A stretch of DNA of 64,000 nucleotides from an uncultured Poribacteria bacterium (GTDB lineage Bacteria; Poribacteria; WGA-4E; WGA-3G): NCBI GenBank assembly GCA_951812525.1, contig OX638316.1, positions 186,001 to 250,000 of the forward strand, in the 5' to 3' direction. A program made the translations under genes and the position numbers. Shown piece after piece: positions 53,621 through 62,789 of the stretch (position 1 is the stretch's first letter; every line of letters begins with the position of its first letter). The notes under the pieces are model-generated. The model saw only the letters and a program-made list of their open reading frames with translations. It was not told the origin of the DNA and did not search any database.

Positions 53621-54757
53621 ATGGAAACCAGTAAAAACGATATTTTAAGAGTCGGTGTGATTGGACCAGGCGGTGCTGGACGCGGTAATACACTCGGTTT
53701 TGCGACACGTCCTGACGCAGAGGTCGTTGCTGCTGTGGATACTCACGAAGCGAGCTTGGACGCCTTAGAAGATGCACTCAGGGAACGCGTTGATGGTTAC
53801 AAAGCGAACAGCTGCAAACGCTACCTCGGTGAATACGAATTCGTTGAGATGCTCAACCATGAGGATTTAGACATCGTCGGCGTTTTTTCACCGCACTCCC
53901 TGCACGATATTCACACAAAATATGCGCTCCGTGCGGGTTGTCACGTTATTGTTGAAAAACCGATGGCAAATATCGTTGGCGACGCAATCGCGATAACCAA
54001 AATCGCAATCGGGAGCGGGTTACATCTCGTCGGTGGCTATCAGCGACACTACGAAGATAGCTATATGGCAAGCAGGCGTGCAATCGCCGAGGGACGTATT
54101 GGAAACCTGCAGAAATTCGATGTCTATATGGCGCAACGGTGGGGAGCACACGGTTGGCGAGGCGATCCACGCTTCTCTGGTGGCGGACAACCTAACGACT
54201 CTGGAAGCCATTATATAGACATATTCTTGTGGATGACTGAGACTTTGCCAGTCGAGGTCTATGGAACAACCGATATGAAGTTTGAGGACGACGATGGAAA
54301 TCTCGTTCCGAAGTTTGTTGAAATTAATTCCTATTCCGACGTAACGCTGGATAACGGTGCTGAAGGGACAATCACTATTCTTGGTAACACAAGCGTCGGA
54401 TTTGAGGAACGGATCATCTTAGAGGGCGACGAAGGCACGATTGAAATCGAAAACGGTATTCGGTACACACCCAAGGGTGGTGAGGTAGAATCGCTCTCTT
54501 ATTCGCGTCCAGACGGATACCCCCAGAGCAAGGTTGACCAACTCGTCGGTTTGGTAAAGGGCGAGTACGAGGTAAACTATACTTCCGGTATCAACGGTGT
54601 CCGTACCAGTTGGTTGACAAACTCAATTCTTGAAGCAGGTAGGGGACCTGAGATAAAAAATAGGGTCAATTGCGACGAACTTATCCATAAAGAGGGTTAT
54701 ACTCGGCGGGACGTTTTAGCGTTCATTGAAGAATGTGCATCCAGATCGTGTTACTAA
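53621..54757 (+). CDS. Gfo/Idh/MocA family oxidoreductase
   Basis: A 378-residue protein from ATG 53621 (GGAGA upstream). The Rossmann motif is V-I-G-P-G-G-A-G-R-G near residue 13. The catalytic E-K-P is intact at 112-114 (I-V-E-K-P-M-A). The dimer and substrate domain contains N-D-S-G-S-H-Y-I-D-I, which supplies the usual His and Asp. Probably acts on an inositol- or sugar-like compound. Confidence 0.87.
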   Translation: METSKNDILRVGVIGPGGAGRGNTLGFATRPDAEVVAAVDTHEASLDALEDALRERVDGYKANSCKRYLGEYEFVEMLNHEDLDIVGVFSPHSLHDIHTKYALRAGCHVIVEKPMANIVGDAIAITKIAIGSGLHLVGGYQRHYEDSYMASRRAIAEGRIGNLQKFDVYMAQRWGAHGWRGDPRFSGGGQPNDSGSHYIDIFLWMTETLPVEVYGTTDMKFEDDDGNLVPKFVEINSYSDVTLDNGAEGTITILGNTSVGFEERIILEGDEGTIEIENGIRYTPKGGEVESLSYSRPDGYPQSKVDQLVGLVKGEYEVNYTSGINGVRTSWLTNSILEAGRGPEIKNRVNCDELIHKEGYTRRDVLAFIEECASRSCY

Positions 54758-54823
54758 AGTACATCGACGCCGATTTACGCAAGTTCCCTCATACGAAGTG
54801 GATACGAAAAAAGGAGAAAAACC

Positions 54824-56809
54824 GTGAAATTCTTGGCACAACTCACAAACTTCCAAAAATTTGCTATTAAAAATATAAAGTATTACGGACTTATCACTGT
54901 TATCTTGGTAGCGGGGGTGCAAATTGGATGTGTAGCTGGTAGCGGACTGCGCGCCGCAGAAAAACTCGTTGCGGAGAAAGACTATAACGGTGCGCTTGCG
55001 GCTTACCAAAGTATTGTAGACACCAAGCCCGGCACATTAGAAGCCAACCAAGCACAACTTGCTATAGGTGAATTGTTGGTTGAGCACATGAACCAACCGG
55101 CAGAAGGCGTCAAAGCCTACGAGGCGGTTATCGCTGCTGCACCGGAAAGCGATGAAGCAGCGGAAGCACACTACAATCTCGGTATGCACTATTATCGAGA
55201 AAAGGATTACAATACTGCCCAGACCCAATTTGACGCGATTGTTAACAAGTTTCCAAGCCTAGAATTGAGCCATAATGCGCAACTGATGTTAGCAAAAAGC
55301 TTTGAGGACGCGAATAACTTTGAACAGGCAGTAGAGATTTACGATAACTTCGCGAATCGTAATCCGAGAAGCGAACGGGCTGCGATAGCCATCGCTCGTA
55401 AAGGGCAGATCCAGAAAGACCATCTTAAAAACGAGGAAGAAGCGAAACGTACCTATCAATCACTCGTTAAAAGATATGGAAAGGTTGAAGGCACTGAAGA
55501 AGAAATTGAGAAAGCGAAGCAAGAACTAACAGCACTCAAAGCCAGTATCCCTGAGCCAGACGATCCATTAGCAACACAATATGGGAGAGCCTTAGCACAG
55601 CAAGAAGCGACCCGTGAACGGGACCGCCCGCGCGGTGGCGTTGAGAGAAGTCGTGCGATGGGCAATGTTGATCTTCAAGTTGCAGATTCCGGATTCGGGA
55701 TTAGTGCCCCAGAAGTTATGCGAAATTTCGGCGGACAGGGTGGTATAGCAGGTGATGAACAGGGCAGTTACTTCGACGCAGAACTCATGATTGCAAGTTT
55801 CTTCTACGGAGATGAGAACTACCGTGACGCAGGTGCTTTATACTTCGATGCGGTTGCCCGTGCCGAATCTGCGGGTGTAAAAATCGACCCGTACGCTTAC
55901 CTCCGTCTCTCTATCTGTTATCGTAAAGTTGGGATGCACCAACGGGCGCGAGAAGTGCTCAAACAGGCAACAAGGAAAGATGGTAGCGTTATCGAAGCAG
56001 TTATCGATACCGGACGCAATCAGTATACCTCCGAATCGTATGAAAAAGCGTTGGAAACTTACAATTCCGTTATTGGGATGGCGCGTGGCAAGGATTCGGA
56101 GATTTACTGGCTAATGGCACTGGTCCACAAAAAATTAGGTGAACCTGAAAAGGAACGTGAGGCACTCGAACGCGCCGTTGCTGCGAATACACAGAATGTT
56201 GATGCGTTGCAAAGCCTCGCCGAAGTGCTTCACTACCGGTTGAAGGATCGGAAAGCCGCGGCGATATTTCAGGATCTTGTCGATCAGAAAGGCGATTCGT
56301 ACATCGGATCCAAAACTATCGGCGACCTAACTTACAAGTACGGAAACTACGTCCAATCGCGTGCCAAGTATAGAGCTGCCGCTCGTACAGCAAAACGGTT
56401 GCTCGGCAAATCGGAAAATGATGCTGAAAAACGCGAACTCCGCAATCAGATAGTCTATGCCACTATTCTCGCTGCACGTGCGACCCATCATCTGAAGAAG
56501 GCAGAAGATGCGCAAAAGATGATTGATGAATTGGCTGCGGAGTATCCCGAACACGCCTTGATACCTTATGGTAGAGCTGAATTGGCACTCCTCAACGGCG
56601 ACACAGAAACTGCAGTTGCTGAATTCAAAGCGTCAATTGAGAAAAACCCGGTCTCTGACATTGCCTTGATAGCACTTGGGGAGTACTATGTTTCACAAGG
56701 CTATAATGACGATGCGATTGCTCTTTGGGAGGGTTATTTGACCAATAACCAGTATAACCAGAACGTTCGGCGTCGTCTTAAAAAGTTGACAGGTGATGGC
56801 GAAAAATAG
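54824..56809 (+). CDS. TPR-repeat lipoprotein
   Basis: A 661-residue protein starting at GTG 54824 with AAGGAGA. A signal ends V-Q-I-G-C (Cys36), a possible though imperfect lipobox. Residues about 45-230 and 320-655 are tetratricopeptide repeats (for example A-A-E-A-H-Y-N-L-G-M-H-Y-Y and A-L-A-L-L-N-G-D). A glycine-rich, probably flexible stretch separates the two arrays (about 265-310). It resembles periplasmic scaffold proteins of the YbgF/BamD kind in its front half. Partners unknown. Confidence 0.82.
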   Translation: MKFLAQLTNFQKFAIKNIKYYGLITVILVAGVQIGCVAGSGLRAAEKLVAEKDYNGALAAYQSIVDTKPGTLEANQAQLAIGELLVEHMNQPAEGVKAYEAVIAAAPESDEAAEAHYNLGMHYYREKDYNTAQTQFDAIVNKFPSLELSHNAQLMLAKSFEDANNFEQAVEIYDNFANRNPRSERAAIAIARKGQIQKDHLKNEEEAKRTYQSLVKRYGKVEGTEEEIEKAKQELTALKASIPEPDDPLATQYGRALAQQEATRERDRPRGGVERSRAMGNVDLQVADSGFGISAPEVMRNFGGQGGIAGDEQGSYFDAELMIASFFYGDENYRDAGALYFDAVARAESAGVKIDPYAYLRLSICYRKVGMHQRAREVLKQATRKDGSVIEAVIDTGRNQYTSESYEKALETYNSVIGMARGKDSEIYWLMALVHKKLGEPEKEREALERAVAANTQNVDALQSLAEVLHYRLKDRKAAAIFQDLVDQKGDSYIGSKTIGDLTYKYGNYVQSRAKYRAAARTAKRLLGKSENDAEKRELRNQIVYATILAARATHHLKKAEDAQKMIDELAAEYPEHALIPYGRAELALLNGDTETAVAEFKASIEKNPVSDIALIALGEYYVSQGYNDDAIALWEGYLTNNQYNQNVRRRLKKLTGDGEK

Positions 56810-56814
56810 ATTTA

Positions 56815-56839
56815 GGCGCGGTTTTTCAACCGCGCTTAC
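56815..56839 (+). repeat. Intergenic hairpin repeat
   Basis: GGCGCGGTT (56815-56823) pairs with AACCGCGCT (56828-56836, one G-T wobble) around TTTC, followed by TAC. It is the only structure between the TPR gene and the rho promoter. Confidence 0.7.
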
Positions 56840-56881
56840 AGACTATATTTCCGTGTAATAATGATTTTTTTTGAAAAAAAC

Positions 56882-56910
56882 TTGACCTTTTTTCGTTAAT
56901 TAGGTATAAT
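56882..56910 (+). promoter_or_regulatory. Strong promoter of the rho gene
   Basis: TTGACC (56882-56887), a 17-base spacer and TATAAT (56905-56910). The start would be near 56917, leaving a leader of about 550 bases before rho. Confidence 0.75.
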
Positions 56911-56916
56911 TACAAT

Positions 56917-57466
56917 TAAGATTCTTAACTTCCTACAGCGCGAGCACGCTTTAAAGACTCAATAAGTGGCATTTTTAGGTAGAAGCTACCTTCTCGCATG
57001 CATTGTGACAGCCATACAAGTAACATTTCCACGGGCAACACTGCACCTACTCCATCGATACCCTGTATACCCTGCATTTTGTTCCGTCGTACATTTCAAC
57101 GGTAATTTCTCATGCACCAAGTTGGGGTGTCACACTGGTTTACCTACTTTGTGGGACCCTGTTTTTCGTGCGTCAGTCCTATACTGTTCTACTATAGACA
57201 GTATAAGGAAACTCGGTAGATGCGGTTTTCAGCTGCACACCGAAAGCGATAGAAACCAATTTCAGTAAATTATTCTATAGAATCAGCCCTGATTCCATTT
57301 TTAACCTCTTCTTTATATCCCAATTTAGCGATAGTTTTCAAATTGCAATGACTTTTTGCGAACACGGCGCATGTAAGAGGGAGCGAAGAATACGCTAGGT
57401 TGTTAGATGAATACCAGAGCGGAACGATTACTTTGGAATCGGGCACAATGAGGAGTATTAGAAATT
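56917..57466 (+). promoter_or_regulatory. Long rho leader with C-rich, G-poor stretch
   Basis: No convincing gene lies between the promoter and rho. A hand count of 57001-57120 gives 37 C and 17 G, the skew expected of a Rho utilisation region. A degenerate reversed copy of the hairpin repeat (GTAGATGCGGTTTTCAGCTGCAC) lies near 57216-57238. A 100-codon frame at 56966-57268 has no ribosome site and an unlikely composition. By analogy with E. coli, where Rho terminates in its own leader, this may be an autoregulatory region. Confidence 0.5.
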
Positions 57467-58798
57467 ATGGAGAGCTTGGACATTGGCAAGCTCCAAGAAA
57501 TGGAGTTCTCAGAACTCAAAGACTTCGCACTGACACTCGGGATGAAGGAATACACCGGGTCTCGGAAAGAGGAATTGATTAACGAAATCATAGAGGCAAA
57601 ATCTGACGGGGAGATTCAATTTTACGGTGGCGGTGTACTGGAAATCTTAGATGACCGGGATCAGCGCTACGGGTTTCTCCGTTCACCGCGTTCTAATTAT
57701 CTGCAGAGCAATGAGGATATCTACGTATCTTCATCACAAATCCGAAGATTCGATTTGCAGACGGGCCATGTCGTTGAAGGTGTGATTCGTCCGCCGAAGA
57801 AGACGGAAAACAAAGCAGAACGCTATTTTGCCATGCTACAGATCGAGAAGGTCAACGGCGAAAAACCAGAAGCCGTAAAACAGAAAATCCTTTTCGATAA
57901 CCTCACTCCCATCTACCCGTACGAACAATTGCAACTGGAACACAATGAGGCAGAATTCGCGACCCGTATGATGGATTTGATGTCACCAATTGGCAAGGGA
58001 CAGCGTGGACTGATTGTCGCGCCCCCTTACAGTGGCAAGACCACATTGCTGAAGAATATTGCTGCTGGTATTGAATCGAATCATCCTGAAGTCTCCCTCA
58101 TCTTTCTCCTGATTGACGAACGTCCGGAAGAAGTCACAGATGTCGCACGCTCTGTCAAAGGAGAGGTAATCAGCTCAACCTTCGATGAGTACCCAGAACG
58201 ACACATCCAAGTCGCTGAAATGGCGGTTGATAAAGCCAAGCGGTGGGCTGAGTACGGAAAAGATGTTGTCATTTTATTAGACAGTCTGACCCGACTGGCG
58301 CGAGCGTACAACTTAACGGCACCACATAGTGGCAAAACGTTGACGGGTGGCTTAGATGCAATGGCACTTGTGAAACCACGTCAGTTCTGCGGTGCGGCGC
58401 GGAAGTTTGAAGAAGGTGGGAGTCTTACAATTATAGCATCGGTACTCATAGGCACCGAAAGCCGTGGAGACGAAGCTATTTATGAAGAATTTAAAGGCAC
58501 GGCGAACATGGAAATCCATTTGGAACGCTCCCTATTAGATCGCCGGATTTTCCCATCGATTAACCTCGAAAAGTCAAAGACGCGTCGTGAAGAACTCTTG
58601 TTAGCACCAGATGTACTTAATAAGGTCTGGGTGCTACGGAAATTCACAAGCCAGATGGACAGCGCGGAATCACTCGAAATGCTTGTTGAACAATTTGGTA
58701 AAACCACGACCAACGAGGAGTTTCTCGAACGGATGGTCGATAATGCCGGTTACAGCAGCAGTGTCCCCGCGAGAAACAACGCTCGTCTGAAAAGGTAA
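57467..58798 (+). CDS. rho: Transcription termination factor Rho
   Basis: A 443-residue protein. The N-terminal helical part is followed by the cold-shock-like RNA-binding domain (G-V-L-E-I-L-D-D-R-D-Q-R-Y-G-F-L-R-S). The ATPase domain has a P-loop P-Y-S-G-K-T-T-L-L (usually K-A-G-K-T), Walker B V-V-I-L-L-D-S-L-T-R and L-T-G-G-L-D-A. Length is normal, with no large insertion. The start codon at 57467 follows AGGAG at a slightly long spacing. It heads the rho-rpmE-prfA-prmC group. Confidence 0.95.
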   Translation: MESLDIGKLQEMEFSELKDFALTLGMKEYTGSRKEELINEIIEAKSDGEIQFYGGGVLEILDDRDQRYGFLRSPRSNYLQSNEDIYVSSSQIRRFDLQTGHVVEGVIRPPKKTENKAERYFAMLQIEKVNGEKPEAVKQKILFDNLTPIYPYEQLQLEHNEAEFATRMMDLMSPIGKGQRGLIVAPPYSGKTTLLKNIAAGIESNHPEVSLIFLLIDERPEEVTDVARSVKGEVISSTFDEYPERHIQVAEMAVDKAKRWAEYGKDVVILLDSLTRLARAYNLTAPHSGKTLTGGLDAMALVKPRQFCGAARKFEEGGSLTIIASVLIGTESRGDEAIYEEFKGTANMEIHLERSLLDRRIFPSINLEKSKTRREELLLAPDVLNKVWVLRKFTSQMDSAESLEMLVEQFGKTTTNEEFLERMVDNAGYSSSVPARNNARLKR

Positions 58799-58821
58799 GC
58801 GTAGTCTACGCGCCTACCGAT

Positions 58822-58845
58822 GCACGCCATGAAAGGCGTGCCTAA
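58822..58845 (+). repeat. Intergenic hairpin repeat
   Basis: GCACGCC (58822-58828) and GGCGTGC (58835-58841) pair around ATGAAA and are followed by CTAA. GTAG and CTAC also flank the preceding bases (58801-58817). It lies between rho and rpmE. Confidence 0.6.
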
Positions 58846-58916
58846 AGACTATCAAGAATTTTCTGACCGAATAGTAAATCAACGATTCGGATATCTCAAA
58901 TTTAAGGAAGGATATT

Positions 58917-59132
58917 ATGAAACCCGAAATCCACCCCGAAATGGTAGAATGCGTGATCACATGCGTCTGCGGCGCAACCCATAAAACGCTCGCGATCCAA
59001 CCAACAATGCGAGTAGATATTTGTGGCAAATGTCATCCATTCTACACCGGGCAGCAGGCCCGCTTTATTGATACTGCTGGACGCGTTGAAAGCTTCCGCC
59101 GACGCTACGGGCTGACCGAAGACGATAAGTAG
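58917..59132 (+). CDS. rpmE: Ribosomal protein L31, zinc-binding type
   Basis: A 71-residue protein. Both zinc pairs are present (C-V-C-G near residue 17 and C-G-K-C-H-P-F-Y-T-G near 36), so this is the C+ form. The C-terminal F-R-R-R-Y-G-L is typical. AAGGAAGG precedes ATG 58917. It follows rho, a very common pairing. Confidence 0.95.
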   Translation: MKPEIHPEMVECVITCVCGATHKTLAIQPTMRVDICGKCHPFYTGQQARFIDTAGRVESFRRRYGLTEDDK

Positions 59133-59155
59133 ATACATTATCCAAGGGGAAAGAT

Positions 59156-59183
59156 CCCGTGTCCGAACAGTAGTAGACACGGG
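59156..59183 (+). promoter_or_regulatory. Inverted repeat after rpmE
   Basis: CCCGTGTC (59156-59163) and GACACGGG (59176-59183) form an 8-bp stem with a 12-base loop, without a T-run. It could be a pause, processing or attenuation structure before prfA. Confidence 0.45.
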
Positions 59184-59264
59184 GTAACTTCTACAAAAAT
59201 AGGACGAAGATCTATCACCTTCAACAGTTAATAGCAAGCTTCAATTTGCAAGCGGTGTCAAAAA

Positions 59265-60332
59265 ATGTTTGAAAAACTCAAGGATATCGAAACTAAATAT
59301 ACCGAAGTTGAAAGAGCACTTGGAGATCCAGTACAGATCTCAAATCAGCAACGGTTAATGGAGTTATCCAAAACACATGCTGAACTTTCCCCTATCGTGT
59401 CTACATATCACGAGTATCAGCAGTTAGAATCTGCCCTCGAAGAGACCCTTCTCATGATAGAATCAGAAACGGACGCTGAGATAGTGGGGTTAGCGCAAGA
59501 GGAATTGGAAAGCCTTACGGCGCAAAAGGAAGAACTAACAGAAGAACTAAAGCTGCTCTTGATCCCGAAAGACCCAAACGATGAAAAGAATGTTATCATT
59601 GAGATTCGGGCAGGCACTGGTGGAGAAGAAGCCAGTCTCTTTGCAGCTGAGTTATTTCGAATGTACACCCGATACGCGGAGCGACAAAACTGGAAACTTG
59701 AAATCCTCAACTCAAATGCAACAGGGTTGAAAGGGTTGAAAGAGATTGTCTTTTCAATTGCAGGTGCGCGCGCGTATAGTCAATTGAAATACGAGGGTGG
59801 CATTCATCGTGTCCAAAGAATTCCAGCGACAGAAGCGAGCGGTCGTATCCATACCTCCGCCGCAACTGTAGCCGTCCTTCCCGAAGCAGAAGCACTTGAT
59901 CTGGCAATCGATGAAGCGACCGAATTGCGAATCGATACCTATCGTTCGTCAGGTCCGGGTGGTCAAAGCGTTAACACGACCGATTCTGCTATTCGAATTA
60001 CACACATTCCAACGGGACTGATTGTAACGTGTCAAGATGAGAAATCTCAACACAAAAACCGCTCCAAAGCGATGAAAATTCTCCGAGCCCGTCTCCAAGA
60101 GAAAAAGCAGTCTGAACTTAACAACGAAAGGGCAGAAACGCGTCGCTCAATGGTTGGAAGTGGTGACAGAAGTGAGAAGATTCGCACTTACAATTTCCCG
60201 CAGTCCCGTGTCACGGATCACCGAATTCAATTCAGCTCCTATCAATTAGACTCCATTTTAGATGGAGCTTTACAGGCATTTATCGATCAATTGACAACCG
60301 CCGACCAAGCAGAGAAGTTGAAAGAGGCTTAA
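59265..60332 (+). CDS. prfA: Peptide chain release factor 1
   Basis: A 355-residue protein. The stop-codon-reading P-A-T is present in R-I-P-A-T-E-A-S-G-R-I-H-T-S, which marks RF1 rather than RF2 (S-P-F). The catalytic G-G-Q is in S-S-G-P-G-G-Q-S-V-N. Length and domain order are normal. It would terminate at UAA and UAG. Followed 27 bases later by its methyltransferase. Confidence 0.96.
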   Translation: MFEKLKDIETKYTEVERALGDPVQISNQQRLMELSKTHAELSPIVSTYHEYQQLESALEETLLMIESETDAEIVGLAQEELESLTAQKEELTEELKLLLIPKDPNDEKNVIIEIRAGTGGEEASLFAAELFRMYTRYAERQNWKLEILNSNATGLKGLKEIVFSIAGARAYSQLKYEGGIHRVQRIPATEASGRIHTSAATVAVLPEAEALDLAIDEATELRIDTYRSSGPGGQSVNTTDSAIRITHIPTGLIVTCQDEKSQHKNRSKAMKILRARLQEKKQSELNNERAETRRSMVGSGDRSEKIRTYNFPQSRVTDHRIQFSSYQLDSILDGALQAFIDQLTTADQAEKLKEA

Positions 60333-60359
60333 TACACGCCGACTAAGGAATCTGAAATC

Positions 60360-61256
60360 ATGGCTAATAAGTTATGGCGTGTCGTGGACTTACTCGACTG
60401 GACATCTGGATACTTTGAACAGCACGGTATCCGCAACCCGAGATTAGACGCCGAGGTCCTGCTCGGACATCTGTTAAACAAAAGTCGCTTGCAACTCTAC
60501 CTCCACTTTGAAATGCCGGTCTTCCAAGAACACCTCACACCATTTCGGGAACTGATCAAAAAGCGGATCGAGCACACCCCTGTCAGCTACATAACGAATC
60601 AAAAAGAGTTCTTATCTTTAGATTTCTACGTCGATGAACGGGTGCTGATTCCCAGACCGGAGACAGAACAACTCGTCGAAACCGTTCTTGCAACAAATAT
60701 AGATACCCCACAGCGGCTGCTCGAACTCGGTACCGGGAGCGGTGTTATCGCTACCAGTCTCGCAGTACATCAGTCGGAGTGGAATATTGTTGCAACCGAT
60801 ATATCTGAACCTGCCCTCGCGGTTGCACAGCAGAACGCCGAAACACACGCATGTACAGCACAGATTACATTTATGTCAGGCGACCTGTTTGAACCGATAA
60901 AGCTGATAGAAGTCCCTGAAAAGAGACAATTTGATTGGATAGTTTGCAATCCGCCCTATATCAAAAACGTGGAACGGGATAGCCTAAGTCCAGATGTCCG
61001 AGACCATGAACCTGAGATTGCCCTCTTTGCGGGTGACGATGGTCTTACTGTGATTCGCCGGTTAATCTCGGAAGCACCACAATATCTCGCACCGAATGGA
61101 AAATTACTTTTTGAGATTGGTGCCACGCAAGCCGAGTCGGTGTGTGCCCTCATCGATGCTGAACCTGCCTATTGTAGATACGAATTCCTCAAGGACTACG
61201 CGAAAAAAGATCGCCTCGTTCTCGCCAGTGTGCCGTCGGAGCATATTCCTGTGTAG
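60360..61256 (+). CDS. prmC: Release factor glutamine methyltransferase
   Basis: A 298-residue SAM-dependent enzyme that methylates the Gln of the release-factor G-G-Q. The N-terminal helical part is followed by the methyltransferase fold (L-E-L-G-T-G-S-G-V-I-A-T-S) and the substrate-binding N-P-P-Y in I-V-C-N-P-P-Y-I. ATG 60360 has AAGGA. Adjacent to prfA as in most bacteria. Confidence 0.95.
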   Translation: MANKLWRVVDLLDWTSGYFEQHGIRNPRLDAEVLLGHLLNKSRLQLYLHFEMPVFQEHLTPFRELIKKRIEHTPVSYITNQKEFLSLDFYVDERVLIPRPETEQLVETVLATNIDTPQRLLELGTGSGVIATSLAVHQSEWNIVATDISEPALAVAQQNAETHACTAQITFMSGDLFEPIKLIEVPEKRQFDWIVCNPPYIKNVERDSLSPDVRDHEPEIALFAGDDGLTVIRRLISEAPQYLAPNGKLLFEIGATQAESVCALIDAEPAYCRYEFLKDYAKKDRLVLASVPSEHIPV

Positions 61257-61286
61257 ATTCGCAATTAAAGTGTGGAGATCCAAAGA

Positions 61287-61691
61287 ATGCGTCAGTCAAC
61301 TGACTACAATGATTTACAAACCCATATCCGTACGTTAAAAACGCCTCCGATTGAGACGTGGGTAAACGAATATCATCACCGAGATTACACAATCGAGATT
61401 ACCAACTTAGAGTTCACAGCAGTATGCCCTAAAACGGGTTTGCCGGATTTCGCGACGCTTTGTATCACTTACGTGCCGGACAAAGACTGTATCGAACTGA
61501 AATCGTTGAAAGAGTACTTTCTTTTCTACCGAGATGTCGGTATTTTTCATGAACATGTGGTCAATAAAGTGCTTGAGGATTTTGTTGAAGCGTGCAGTCC
61601 ACGGAAGGTAGAAGTCGTCGGGGATTTTAATATTCGTGGCGGTATCAAAACTGTTGTGCGGGCAAGTTATCAGCAACCGACACAACAGTAG
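61287..61691 (+). CDS. queF: NADPH-dependent 7-cyano-7-deazaguanine reductase
   Basis: A 134-residue enzyme of queuosine biosynthesis, short (unimodular) type. The catalytic Cys is in E-F-T-A-V-C-P-K-T-G-L-P-D-F. The family signature E-L-K-S-L-K-E-Y-F-L-F-Y-R and H-E-H-V-V-N-K follow. I prefer ATG 61287, with TGGAG at 61273, over the in-frame GTG at 61272. No other queuosine genes lie nearby. Confidence 0.93.
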   Translation: MRQSTDYNDLQTHIRTLKTPPIETWVNEYHHRDYTIEITNLEFTAVCPKTGLPDFATLCITYVPDKDCIELKSLKEYFLFYRDVGIFHEHVVNKVLEDFVEACSPRKVEVVGDFNIRGGIKTVVRASYQQPTQQ

Positions 61692-61714
61692 GCACGCTAT
61701 GGAAACGTGCCTAC
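61688..61714 (+). repeat. Intergenic hairpin repeat
   Basis: GTAGGCACG (61688-61696) and CGTGCCTAC (61706-61714) form a perfect 9-bp stem around CTATGGAAA. Its left arm includes the last bases of queF. It lies between convergent genes. Confidence 0.7.
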
Positions 61715-61739
61715 ACGAACTGTATCAAATAGACGGACT

Positions 61740-62768
61740 TTATACGATGGGTACAGAACGTCCTATCCGAGCGGATTCATAGATAGCATCGAAGATTTTT
61801 GCTATGTTCAGCACTTCTTCCGCTGGTACTGGAGACGGTAATCCCTCTCGAACAGCCTTGTGGAACGATTCAAACTCAGTGGATAAACCTGTGAGCAGCT
61901 TCGGCTTGTAATTCACCATTTCATCCTTCTTATCAAGGTAAATTTGAAGCGGTTCATAAGTCGCACCGGCTAAATCTCCCATGAAAAAGGTCCCACCGAT
62001 GTTATCAATATGCGATGCCCACGCAGTTTCCAAGGTTACCGTTAAGTCGCCTTCAAAAAGGATTGTGCCCATCGCGAAATCCTCGACTTCAAATTCTTCG
62101 GGATTCCATTTACCCCACGGGTTGATAACATTCTCTCTGTGCCCAAATTTTTTGACCGCCACTCCAAAAGCTTCAACAGGTTTCGGGCAACCGATCATCC
62201 AAAGTAAGACATCAAGGATATGCACACCGATATCAATCAGTGGACCACCACCTGCGATGGCTTTGCTGAGAAACGACGGTGATGCAGGAACGCCGCGTCG
62301 CCGCACCGACATTGCACGGGCATAATAGATGTCGCCAAAAAACCCGTCGTCGTAGAGTTTTCGCAACGTACGTGCCTCAGCACGGAACCGAGACTGTAAC
62401 CCTATCTGCAGCACTTTGCCACTGGCTTTTTGTGCATCCACCATTGCCTGTCCGTCAACAGCATTCGCAGCAATGGGCTTTTCACAAATAACGTGTTTTC
62501 CAGCATTCAAGGCAGCAATTGTGGGACCTGCATGGAAGTTATTTGGTGTACAGACGCTCACTGCATCCAGTTCATCCATCGTAGCTAATTCTTCATAATC
62601 ACTGAAGACGTAAGGAATATCGTGCTTTTTAGCGAATGCTTTTGCGCGGGCTTCGTCAATATCACACGCGGCAACAATTGATACACCTTTGACGCTCTGA
62701 TGACCTGGGATATGCTTGCCTGCGGCAATACCACCACACCCAACAATACCGACTTTAACCTCTTTCAT
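61740..62768 (-). CDS. Gfo/Idh/MocA family oxidoreductase
   Basis: A 342-residue protein. The Rossmann motif is G-I-V-G-C-G-G-I-A-A-G-K near residue 7. The catalytic motif C-E-K-P is intact at 95-98. The C-terminal domain contains G-G-P-L-I-D-I-G-V-H-I-L-D, the usual substrate-side Asp and His. It lies 21 bases after the PhyH gene, so the two are probably one operon. Confidence 0.88.
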   Translation of the reverse strand: MKEVKVGIVGCGGIAAGKHIPGHQSVKGVSIVAACDIDEARAKAFAKKHDIPYVFSDYEELATMDELDAVSVCTPNNFHAGPTIAALNAGKHVICEKPIAANAVDGQAMVDAQKASGKVLQIGLQSRFRAEARTLRKLYDDGFFGDIYYARAMSVRRRGVPASPSFLSKAIAGGGPLIDIGVHILDVLLWMIGCPKPVEAFGVAVKKFGHRENVINPWGKWNPEEFEVEDFAMGTILFEGDLTVTLETAWASHIDNIGGTFFMGDLAGATYEPLQIYLDKKDEMVNYKPKLLTGLSTEFESFHKAVREGLPSPVPAEEVLNIAKIFDAIYESARIGRSVPIV

Positions 62769-62789
62769 TCTGGACCCCTTTGACTTGTA

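Noticed and set aside
56966-57268. 100-codon plus-strand frame in the rho leader
   Set aside because: There is no ribosome site, the composition is unlike a protein from this genome, and it overlaps the C-rich regulatory stretch.
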